Assembly: GCA_013151865.1 (NCBI GenBank)
Contig: JAADHN010000143.1
Span: 1-34,361 of the forward strand
DNA: 34,361 nucleotides
Direction: 5' to 3'
From: Kiritimatiellota bacterium
Lineage (GTDB): Bacteria; Verrucomicrobiota; Lentisphaeria; Oligosphaerales; JAADHN01
Below are positions 1 through 7,332 of the stretch, one piece after another. Below the pieces are notes generated by a model. That model saw nothing but the letters and a program-made list of their open reading frames with translations, did not search any database and was not told the origin of the DNA. Every line of letters starts with the position of its first letter. Position 1 is the first letter of the stretch. The translations under genes and the position numbers were made by a program.

Positions 1-2
1 GA

Positions 3-1088
3 TCAAAAATCGTATTTGTCGATATTGTCCCGGGTGAAGACGAGGATTTTTCCCAGGAGAATGTTGTCCCCCTCGATCTTCTTGGTTCCCAGGCGTCCGG
101 CGGCCAGCGCGGTGTCCCCGGGTTTCAATTCGCCGCGAGCGAGTGCCACCGCGGCTCGGACAGTGAGGTAGCCCAGGTCGACCGTGTTCCAAAGCACCAC
201 GGAACGGACCGTCCCGTCTTTCACGTACTCGCGCATGTTGTTGGGCGTTGAAAGGCCGGTCACGAGCACTTTCCCGCTCTTGCCCGCCTGCCTGACCGCC
301 TCGGCCGCACCGGGGAAGGCCACGGAGCTGATGCCGAAAACACCGCGGAGCTTCGGATATGCCTTCAATAAGTCCTGAGTCACCTGGAAGGCAAGCTTCT
401 GGTCTTCGTTCGAGGGTTTGACAGTGACCAGTTGGAGACCGGGATAGGCGCGGAGGCGTTCCTTCATGTACTTGATCCAGGCATTCTGATTGGCAGCCGT
501 CAGCGTTGCGGTGAGAATGGCGACCTGGCCTTGGGCGGTCTTCGGGTTTCCGGCCCCGAGGTCCGCCGCCATCACGTCGATCAAAGCGTAACCGATGTCC
601 CGGGCCGTGGCCTGATTCACAAAGAACTCGCGAGTGTCCCGGCGTCCGTCCGCGTCCCAGGTGATGACGTGCACGCCCTTGGCCAGCGCCTCCTTCATGG
701 CCGGGGCGAGTACTTCGGGATCGTTCGGGGAAACAGCGATCACGTCCACCTTCTTCAGGGTCCATTTTTCGATCATGGCGGCAGCTTTTTCGGGCGAGCC
801 GTCGGTCGGTCCATCGTACACCAGTTTCACCGCTCCCAGCTCCCGGGCCGCTTCCCGAGCGCCGTCGGCACAAGAACTGAAATACGGCAACCCTTTCTTC
901 TTGGGCAGCAGACAGACCGTGACCGGAGCCGCCCCCGAGCCGGCGGTCGGCGGAGGGCCAACCCTGTCGTTAACGGCCCCTTCGTCCGTCGGCGGCCTGC
1001 GCCGACCGCACCCCTCCGCCGTCAGAAACGTCAGAACCAATCCCGTCGCGATCCAGGTCTGCGCCCACCGTCTTCTTTCCCGATACAT
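3..1088 (-). CDS. Sugar ABC transporter substrate-binding lipoprotein (RhaS/LsrB-like)
   Basis: A 361-residue periplasmic binding protein of the type I sugar-binding fold. The ATG at 1088 is preceded by GGGAGA at about 10 nt. The N-terminus is basic, then hydrophobic (about residues 9-22), and ends in a lipobox-like AEGC, so it is probably a lipoprotein. The mature part begins at about residue 50 with a strand reading VTVCLLPKKKGLPYF. The stretches VDVIAVSPNDPEVLAPAM and GVHVITWDAD are typical of rhamnose (RhaS) and autoinducer-2 (LsrB) binding proteins. The ligand cannot be fixed from sequence; a deoxysugar or similar small sugar is my inference. The gene ends at the left edge of the window with its own stop codon (TGA at 3-5). 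The cognate ATPase and permease genes are not in the window and would be expected just beyond the left edge. It follows the NYN gene on the same strand after a 188-bp gap, so it may have its own promoter. Confidence 0.88.
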   Translation of the reverse strand: MYRERRRWAQTWIATGLVLTFLTAEGCGRRRPPTDEGAVNDRVGPPPTAGSGAAPVTVCLLPKKKGLPYFSSCADGAREAARELGAVKLVYDGPTDGSPEKAAAMIEKWTLKKVDVIAVSPNDPEVLAPAMKEALAKGVHVITWDADGRRDTREFFVNQATARDIGYALIDVMAADLGAGNPKTAQGQVAILTATLTAANQNAWIKYMKERLRAYPGLQLVTVKPSNEDQKLAFQVTQDLLKAYPKLRGVFGISSVAFPGAAEAVRQAGKSGKVLVTGLSTPNNMREYVKDGTVRSVVLWNTVDLGYLTVRAAVALARGELKPGDTALAAGRLGTKKIEGDNILLGKILVFTRDNIDKYDF

Positions 1089-1276
1089 CTTGCGTATTCT
1101 CCCTGCTTTGTCGGTCTGCCGCACGCGATTCCACGCCAACACGGGATTGCCACCGCCTGTCACCCGCCCTCGGACTGCCGGATCAAAGACGACCGAGAAG
1201 ACTCTCGTCGGAAGTCCGGCATACGGTCCACTGCGCAAAAGCGCCGGTTTCAACTGCCCACCGCACAACCGGATCA

Positions 1277-3130
1277 CTAGTCTTGCGGCTCGGCACGTGC
1301 CAGGAAACGGTAGAAACCTACCGGGTCGACCCAGGCCGCGCAACGGTCTCGGGTGCGCCAGCGCAGGCCGCCGTCGGCCGTGACCAGCCAAATCTTGCCC
1401 TCGCCGCGGAGTTCCGGGAGCCGGTCCACGATGTAATTGTCGGCGTTCTGTTCCGTACTGCGGCGTCCGGCGAAGACAACCGTTAGCTGCCCCGGGCGCT
1501 TCTCCGAGGTTGTCAGCGGCCCATCGCCGTCGTAGACGATCTCCACGCGTTCCGCGGGCAGGGCCCGACCGCAGAGCTGTTCGAGCCTGCGGCGCGCCTC
1601 GGCCCCGCCCCGAGTCCGCTCGACGTTCTCGAGTGCGGCCACGCCTTTGATGACGTTGTAACCGTCCACCACGAGCGTAATCGGCCTGCCGCTGCGGCGG
1701 ACCCGTTCCAACTCGCGTCCGAAGTCCAGCAGTTCCCAGGCGCCCGGCTCCCCGTAGTGTTCGTCTTTTTGCGGTCCGGTGCCGACCGCGAGGCGCCGTT
1801 CCCGAAGTATGCCCTCGATCTGCTCTCGCCGGGCCAGGAGCTGCCGGCGCAATTCCCGGACGATTTCCGTTCCCGCGAGGGCCCTGAACGGGCGGATTTG
1901 CAAGAGCTGCTCGATATCCCGGAGGGCCTCGAGTCCCTGTTCGTCCGGGGTTGCCCCCGCAATGTCGCGCTCGAGGCGCCGGGCAAGCGCACCGTCCTCC
2001 TTTTTGCCGTGGCGGTGCAGCAGGGCGCGGAGTTGCTCGAGCCGCCCCCGGACCTCCTCGCGGATGCGGTGTAGTTCGGGCAGGACGGACAAGCTGTTGC
2101 GTGCGAACTCCGCAATCCGCTCGAGGGCCGTCTCGAGTCGGTCGATTTCCTCGCGGACAGCCGCGTATCCTCCGGCAACGGGATCGTGTCGAGCCTGTTG
2201 CTCGAGGACGGCGTCCACGCGTTCGAACAGGGGACGGTCTTCTGCGAGAACAGCGTCGGACTCCACGAGTTCCACGGGCAGACCGGCCAGCCCCAGCAGT
2301 TGCCGCCGGGCTTCCCAGGTCCGCCGCGCCGCCTCGGCCTCGACGGCTTCGGCCAACACCCGGTTTTCGGCCTCGAGTGCATCGAGGCGCGCCCGGAGCC
2401 GCCGGCGTTCTTCGTTCCACTGCCGGGCATTCTCCCGATGCGCCTCCCGGAGCGCCTCGATCTCGCCCCGGGCGGCATCGCGTTCGGCGGCAAATCGTGC
2501 CGCCCGGCGTTCGAGCGCCTGGAGCCGGCGGGAGGCGCCCGGGCGGTCCGGTCCCGCCGGAGCGGGCGCCGGCCGCTTTTCGACGGCATCCTCCCCGGGG
2601 GGAGCGGGTTCAAGGATTGCGGCCAGGGCGCGCCATTCGCGAGGGACGGACCGATTCTTCACCGATCCTTCCATTTCCCAGAGGCGCTGTCGGCGCAGAA
2701 GTCGGCGACCGCGGCGGGCCACGGCGCTGCGAACATCGCACGCCATGGCCGCCGCGAGCAGGGGGAGGTCGTCGAGGTCCTCGGCCAAGCTGCGCCAGTG
2801 TTCGAGGAGCCACGCTTCGTCCAACGCCGCCAGCGCCTGCCGCCAAGGCGCCCAGGGGGCCGCTGGAAACCGGACCAGGGAGTTGGCCAACTCGGGACGG
2901 TGCTGCAATTCCGAGCAGAAGCGCCGACGGATCAGGGGGCGGCCGGCATTGCGCCGGTCGATCTTGAAGCCGCGAAAGCAGTCGGCGAACAGGCCTGGGT
3001 CCCCGGAGAAGAATTCGTGGAGCTGGGCGGCGCTCAAACAGGCAACGAGACGCTCGGCAACACCGGGACTGAGCACGATCTGCTCGCCCGAAGCCGAGAA
3101 GTCGTGCGGAAGCGTGTGGGCGCGTTTCAT
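1277..3130 (-). CDS. Coiled-coil protein with C-terminal YacP-like NYN (PIN-fold) nuclease domain
   Basis: A 617-residue protein. The first about 180 residues are helical and of unknown family. Residues about 190-370 are rich in Glu, Arg, Ala and Leu with heptad-like spacing, predicting long coiled coils. The C-terminal about 130 residues are an NYN/YacP-type domain: TLVVDGYNVIKG (near residue 487), VEIVYDGDG, a basic stretch before NADNYIVDRL, and WLVTADGGLR. These Asp residues match the metal-binding carboxylates of PIN/NYN ribonucleases such as YacP (Rae1 in Bacillus, a ribosome-associated endonuclease). A role in RNA cleavage is inferred from the fold. I chose ATG 3130. A TTG at 3163 would add 11 residues, and neither start has a strong ribosome binding site. 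It lies 132 bp after htpG on the same strand and may share its transcript, which would fit a stress or RNA quality-control role. Confidence 0.8.
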   Translation of the reverse strand: MKRAHTLPHDFSASGEQIVLSPGVAERLVACLSAAQLHEFFSGDPGLFADCFRGFKIDRRNAGRPLIRRRFCSELQHRPELANSLVRFPAAPWAPWRQALAALDEAWLLEHWRSLAEDLDDLPLLAAAMACDVRSAVARRGRRLLRRQRLWEMEGSVKNRSVPREWRALAAILEPAPPGEDAVEKRPAPAPAGPDRPGASRRLQALERRAARFAAERDAARGEIEALREAHRENARQWNEERRRLRARLDALEAENRVLAEAVEAEAARRTWEARRQLLGLAGLPVELVESDAVLAEDRPLFERVDAVLEQQARHDPVAGGYAAVREEIDRLETALERIAEFARNSLSVLPELHRIREEVRGRLEQLRALLHRHGKKEDGALARRLERDIAGATPDEQGLEALRDIEQLLQIRPFRALAGTEIVRELRRQLLARREQIEGILRERRLAVGTGPQKDEHYGEPGAWELLDFGRELERVRRSGRPITLVVDGYNVIKGVAALENVERTRGGAEARRRLEQLCGRALPAERVEIVYDGDGPLTTSEKRPGQLTVVFAGRRSTEQNADNYIVDRLPELRGEGKIWLVTADGGLRWRTRDRCAAWVDPVGFYRFLARAEPQD

Positions 3131-3262
3131 GCAATGGGCCCCACTGAGTTCGGACTTTTGCAATGCGACTCGGAACCGGTCGGAAAAACTGCGGAGCCTG
3201 CGGGTCAGTCTGCAGTCCAGATCATTTCGAGACGAGCGGCGGCCGGCACGGTCCCTGGTCTG

Positions 3263-5191
3263 TCACGCCTCGGTGTCGGGTGTGCTCTCGGCGGTCTTGA
3301 CGCACGCCGCCATCAAGGCACTGATGCGCCGACTGAAGCGAAGCGGGTCGTCGATGGGGAGTCCGACCGTCAGCCGGGCCTGGTCATAGAGCAGCTCGGC
3401 GTACTCTCGAAGCGTGGGGTGCTCCGGGTCCCGGACGGCGAGATCGCGCATCGCACCCACGGCGGGGTGGTTCGGGTTCAATTCGAGGATGCGCTTCGAC
3501 GGCGGCAATTCTCGCTGAAAAGCTTTGAGGATTTTCTCCATCTGCACGCCGAGATCGTGCTCGTCGGACACGAGGCAGCAGGCGCTCTCCGTGAGCCGGC
3601 GCGACAGACGCACTTCCCGCACACTGTCGCCCAGGATTTTCTTGACGGCCTCGAGCAGGGGTTTGAAGTCGCCGTCCTCGGGAGGAGGTTCAGCGGGGTC
3701 GTCATCTTTGGGTAAATCGATTTGGCCCCGGGCAATGTCTTTCAGTGGCTTGTCGCGGTAATCCGGCAGGCCCTGGACGACCCATTCGTCGATGGGATCG
3801 GTGAGGAAGAGGACTTCCAGGTCGCGGCCGCGGAACGCTTCGAGGTGAGGTGAGTTTTCCACAGCCTGGCGGTTCTCGCCCGTGATATAGTAGATGGCAT
3901 TCTGGGTATCCGGCATACGTTCCACGTATTCGGCAAGGGACACCAGTCCGCCCGCCTCGGTCTTGGAAGACTCGAACAGGACCAGTTCCTTGAGCTTGTC
4001 CCGGTTGGCCAGGTCGAAATGAATCCCTTCTTTGAGGACCCGGCCGAATTCACGCCAGAAATCCTCGTACTTCGCGCGGTGCTTTTCTTTCATATCCGAG
4101 AGGGTGTCGAGCACTTTCTTGACCAGGTTGTTGCGAATCACCTGGATCAAGCGGTTGTCCTGCAGGGTCTCCCGGGAAATATTGAGCGGCAGGTCGGCCG
4201 ACTCGACCACGCCCTGCAAAAAGCGAAGCCAACGAGGGGTGAGGGCTTCGGCATTATCCGTGATGAACACTTTGCGTACGTAGAGGTGAATCCCATGCCG
4301 CCGGGCATCCGGGGCCAGAAGATCGGACATGGCCTTGCGCGGCAAAAAGAGCAGGGCCGAAAACTCGGTGACTCCCTCCATGCGCCAATGAATGGCCTCG
4401 AGCGGATCGAGAAAGTCGTGACTCAGGTGCTTGTAGAATTCATTGTATTCGTCTTCGGTGACGTCTCCCCGTGACCGAGTCCAGATGGCTTTTTGGGAAT
4501 TGAGGACTTCTTCCGCCGCTTCTTCCCCCTCTTTTCCGCCCTCTTTTCCGCCCTCTTTCGCCAGCACAATCGGGTGCTCGACGAAATCCGAATAGGTCTT
4601 GACGATCTTGCGGATGCGCCATTCTTCGAGATATTCGTCCATTCCCTCTTTGAGGTGAAGGACGACGTCGGTGCCGCGGGTCTCTTTCACGCATTCCTCG
4701 ACGGTATAGTTGCCGGTCCCGGCCGACTCCCACTTGACTCCGGCGCTCTTGTCCGTTCCCGCGCGTCGTGTAAGGACGGTGACTTTGTCCGCAACCATGA
4801 AGGAAGAATAAAAGCCCACCCCGAACTGCCCGATCAGTTCCGGCGACAAGTTTCCCTCGTTTTTCTGGAGTTCTTCGAGAAAGCGTCGTGTCCCGGAACT
4901 GGCGATGGTGCCGATCGTTTCGTCGATCTCGTCCGGGGCCATGCCGATACCGTTGTCCGACACCACCAGTGTGCGCGCATCACGGTCGACCGAAATCCGG
5001 ACCTTCCATTCGGGGTCGTCCTCGAGGACGTCCGGGTTGGACAGCGCCTCGAACCGGGCGCGGTCGATGGCGTCGGATGCGTTCGAAATCAGCTCGCGCA
5101 GGAATATGTCTCGGTTCGTGTAAAGCGAATGAACCACCAGATCGAGGAGCTGTTGGACTTCTGTCTTGAACTTTCGTTTCTTGGCGGGCAT
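3263..5191 (-). CDS. htpG: Chaperone HtpG (bacterial Hsp90)
   Basis: A 642-residue ATP-dependent cytosolic chaperone, close to the usual HtpG length (624 in E. coli). The N-terminal GHKL ATPase motifs are intact: ELISNASDA (Asn37), SDNGIGM (Asp79) and the lid motif GQFGVGFYSS (121-130). The middle domain carries DLPLNISRETLQ and the conserved arginine region that contacts ATP. The C-terminal dimerisation domain is complete. The start ATG at 5191 is preceded by GGGAGA at about 8 nt. The charged linker between the N-terminal and middle domains contains an unusual near-perfect KEGG tandem repeat (residues 212-223), described separately. No CIRCE or other heat-shock operator could be recognised upstream. 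It is divergent from the SGNH hydrolase gene across a 450-bp gap. Confidence 0.97.
   Translation of the reverse strand: MPAKKRKFKTEVQQLLDLVVHSLYTNRDIFLRELISNASDAIDRARFEALSNPDVLEDDPEWKVRISVDRDARTLVVSDNGIGMAPDEIDETIGTIASSGTRRFLEELQKNEGNLSPELIGQFGVGFYSSFMVADKVTVLTRRAGTDKSAGVKWESAGTGNYTVEECVKETRGTDVVLHLKEGMDEYLEEWRIRKIVKTYSDFVEHPIVLAKEGGKEGGKEGEEAAEEVLNSQKAIWTRSRGDVTEDEYNEFYKHLSHDFLDPLEAIHWRMEGVTEFSALLFLPRKAMSDLLAPDARRHGIHLYVRKVFITDNAEALTPRWLRFLQGVVESADLPLNISRETLQDNRLIQVIRNNLVKKVLDTLSDMKEKHRAKYEDFWREFGRVLKEGIHFDLANRDKLKELVLFESSKTEAGGLVSLAEYVERMPDTQNAIYYITGENRQAVENSPHLEAFRGRDLEVLFLTDPIDEWVVQGLPDYRDKPLKDIARGQIDLPKDDDPAEPPPEDGDFKPLLEAVKKILGDSVREVRLSRRLTESACCLVSDEHDLGVQMEKILKAFQRELPPSKRILELNPNHPAVGAMRDLAVRDPEHPTLREYAELLYDQARLTVGLPIDDPLRFSRRISALMAACVKTAESTPDTEA
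4523..4558 (-). repeat. 12-bp in-frame tandem repeat in htpG (KEGG-KEGG-KEGE)
   Basis: Three consecutive 12-bp units encode KEGG, KEGG and KEGE at HtpG residues 212-223. On the plus strand this reads as repeated CCCTCTTTTCCG. The units are nearly identical at DNA level, so they probably arose by recent slippage. They lie in the linker joining the ATPase and middle domains, where Hsp90 proteins tolerate length change. Confidence 0.9.
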
Positions 5192-5641
5192 AGGCGCGAA
5201 TCTCCCGACTTCTTTTTGTTCAACCCCTGGGGTACCCCGACGGCCCGGGACGAACCCCGGACGCCGCTCTCGTTATTCGGAACTTTACACCCGCGAACGC
5301 AGAACGCCTACGAACACGGGCGATACGGGCTGCCGAACACGGAGGAAAACCGGCGACGTTTGCGGCGTTCCCCCGGGCACCGTCCCGGAGAGGCGGGGCG
5401 GGGCAAGAACAAAGACACGCAGGACTCACCGGAGGTTTCAGCCGCCCGGGCAACTCCTTGGGGCAAACAATGGGCGCGTGATGCAACGCACCGGGCCCTT
5501 TTTGCATCTGTCGGGTTCGGCGTTACGCTTCCCACGGATCGTACACCAACGCGCAACCGTGCGCCGCCCAGGCGCCGAAACCCGCCGATTCTTGGCCTCT
5601 CTTGAGGAGCGGACGCCAACCGTCAGAAGGAGAATCGCATC
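5192..5641. other. Divergent intergenic region between htpG and the SGNH hydrolase gene
   Basis: This 450-bp gap must hold the promoters of both divergent genes. I see no gene in it. A perfect palindrome GGGGTACCCC lies at 5229-5238, about 40 bp upstream of the htpG start. The AAGGAG ribosome binding site of the hydrolase gene lies near 5627. No confident -35/-10 pair, CIRCE element or riboswitch could be recognised. Confidence 0.5.
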
Positions 5642-6406
5642 ATGCCATCGAGTCCTCACATCCCCGGCCCTGGCGCGCCCGTTTTATGTCAACTCGTTCT
5701 GACGTTGGGCGCATTCGCCCTGATCGGGAGTTCGTCCGCCCGGGACCCGGTCCGCGTCTTGAACGCCGGACGCGGCGGGAACACCACCCGCGACCTGCTG
5801 CGCCGGCTCGACCGCGACGTCTTGTCGCAACGTCCGACCCTGGTGACCTTGATGGTCGGAACCAACGATATGCTCAACCACGCCAAAGCCGTGCCGTTGG
5901 ACGAATACCGCACGAACGTCGCGGAGCTGGTCAAAAGAATCCGCAATGGAGGAGCGCGAATCCTGCTATTCTCCCTCCCCCCGTTCTGCGAAGAATATTT
6001 GCTGGAACGACACCCCCGCTCGGCCTACGGGCCGGAGGGACCTGCCGGCGCCCTGGATGCGGCCAACGGTTTTCTGCGCGAATTCTCCCGCCGTGAAGGG
6101 CTGCCGCTGGTGGACATCAACCTCGTGTTCTCCCGCTTGGGCGCCTCGGAGACGAACGGCGGGGGTCTCATCCGAGCCCCGGCCAACAGCGGTGCGCGTG
6201 ACGGCGTGCACCCCACGCCGGAAGGCTATCGCATCATTGCCGCCATGGCGTTTCAGGCCATTCGGGACAATCACCTCCCCGCGAAACGCGTTGTGTGTTT
6301 CGGCGACAGCATCACGTACGGTGCAAACGTGAAGGGCCAGGGGACGGCGGAGGGAGAGACCTATCCGGGGTTCCTGGCGCAATTCCTGGAAGACCCGCCA
6401 GACTGA
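5642..6406 (+). CDS. Secreted SGNH/GDSL hydrolase with circularly permuted block order
   Basis: A 254-residue predicted esterase. The ATG at 5642 has AAGGAG at 9 nt. A signal peptide spans about residues 1-33 (hydrophobic 14-29, SSSA cleavage region), so it is exported. All SGNH catalytic blocks are present but in permuted order. Block II comes first (NAGRGGNTT, residues 41-49), then block III (VGTND, Asn75), then block V (DGVHPTPEGY, Asp187 and His190). Block I with the nucleophile is last (VVCFGDSITYG, Ser223). In canonical family members block I is at the N-terminus. The C-terminal end, LAQFLEDPPD, matches the helix that normally precedes the NAG strand, so the cut falls in the loop between the first helix and second strand. 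The reading frame is uninterrupted, and no further SGNH sequence follows the stop. The likely substrate is an acyl ester on a carbohydrate; this is inference. Confidence 0.88.
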   Translation: MPSSPHIPGPGAPVLCQLVLTLGAFALIGSSSARDPVRVLNAGRGGNTTRDLLRRLDRDVLSQRPTLVTLMVGTNDMLNHAKAVPLDEYRTNVAELVKRIRNGGARILLFSLPPFCEEYLLERHPRSAYGPEGPAGALDAANGFLREFSRREGLPLVDINLVFSRLGASETNGGGLIRAPANSGARDGVHPTPEGYRIIAAMAFQAIRDNHLPAKRVVCFGDSITYGANVKGQGTAEGETYPGFLAQFLEDPPD

Positions 6407-6554
6407 CCGGGGGACGGCGCTCGCAGTCGATCCCGTTCGCGCACGCCGGTTCGCTTCAAATGCGCGGCAACGTGCGCAAAGGGCGGACCGCCCGCTGCTC
6501 CCGTGAGTTCCGGCTTCCTGGTTGCGGGAATTGCCGCCGCGACGGCGGACCGCC

Positions 6555-6571
6555 GGGACGTTCGACGTCCC
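6555..6571. terminator. Stem-loop between convergent genes (7-bp stem, 3-nt loop)
   Basis: A perfect hairpin GGGACGT-TCG-ACGTCCC lies between the convergent SGNH hydrolase and Nudix genes. It has no T-tract, so a role in intrinsic termination is only suggested by its position. Confidence 0.35.
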
Positions 6572-6584
6572 CGAGCGGAATCAG

Positions 6585-6607
6585 ACGGCAGGGGCCTTCT
6601 CTGCCGT
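6585..6607 (-). terminator. Stem-loop just downstream of the Nudix gene
   Basis: Inverted arms ACGGCAG (6585-6591) and CTGCCGT (6601-6607) enclose a 9-nt loop, 19 bp beyond the Nudix stop codon. The position fits a terminator for the minus-strand transcript. There is no clear T-run. Confidence 0.35.
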
Positions 6608-6625
6608 GTTCGCGCACGGAAACAC

Positions 6626-7240
6626 TCACCCGGAGCACAACAAACTGCCAGTCATCCAGCCGGCAAAGAACGCCAACACCTTGCCGTCGACCTTGTCGCC
6701 CCGAGTCTCGGCCTTCTCCAAGAATGCCGCCATTTCTGCGGCCGGAACAGCGAAGACTTCGATGTACTCACCGGGATCGGGGTGGGGTGCCGGGGCCTTG
6801 TTTTCGGGGTGCAATTCATCGATCTCCATAAACACCAATGCGGCGGCTTCGTCGGTGAGTCCGGGGGAATTCAGGGCCGGCGCAGTCACGGCGGTGACGC
6901 GGCCGCGACGCCCGGTTTCCTCGAAGAGTTCGCGGACCGCAGTGTCTGCGGCCGACTCGCCCGGATCGACCAGGCCGGCGGGAAATTCAATGACGCACGC
7001 ACCCGCCGGCGGGCGGTACTGACGGACCAGGAGATAGCGGTCGCCCGGCACGGTCCGCGCAATGATACACACGGCGTTCACGCCGCCGCATCGGGAGGCT
7101 GCTTCCCAAGTACGGGCTATTCCGGCGGCGTCGAAATAGTTCAATTCCACCAACTCGAGCCAGCGCCCCGAGTGCAGCACGCGGCGCCCGAGCGGGGCCG
7201 GCCCCTTCGTTTTCGTTCGCACCGATTCGCGTTTGGACAT
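6626..7240 (-). CDS. Nudix hydrolase, ADP-ribose pyrophosphatase-like (NUDT5 type)
   Basis: A 204-residue cytosolic enzyme expected to hydrolyse ADP-ribose or a related nucleoside diphosphate sugar to AMP plus a sugar phosphate. The Nudix box spans residues 89-111 (GLVDPGE, seven residues, then RELFEETG), with metal-binding Glu104, Glu107 and Glu108. The box ends in Arg where a hydrophobic residue is usual. EFPAGLVDPGES before the box and SPGLTDE about 15 residues after it are characteristic of the ADP-ribose pyrophosphatase branch. Start ATG 7240. The gene lies 92 bp after the secreted glycosidase-like gene on the same strand and converges with the SGNH hydrolase gene. Substrate preference is inferred from motif similarity only. 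Confidence 0.87.
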   Translation of the reverse strand: MSKRESVRTKTKGPAPLGRRVLHSGRWLELVELNYFDAAGIARTWEAASRCGGVNAVCIIARTVPGDRYLLVRQYRPPAGACVIEFPAGLVDPGESAADTAVRELFEETGRRGRVTAVTAPALNSPGLTDEAAALVFMEIDELHPENKAPAPHPDPGEYIEVFAVPAAEMAAFLEKAETRGDKVDGKVLAFFAGWMTGSLLCSG

Positions 7241-7332
7241 GGCTCGTCACCCCGATCATGTCGTCATTTCAGCCAAGAAAGCCGGCACGGCACATCGCGC
7301 CGCAGGCACGTCTGCAACCCGCGCGGAGAAGG

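Noticed and set aside
5229-5238. Palindrome GGGGTACCCC upstream of htpG as a heat-shock operator
   Set aside because: It does not match CIRCE or any other heat-shock element known to me, and a 10-bp GC-rich palindrome is not rare in this DNA.
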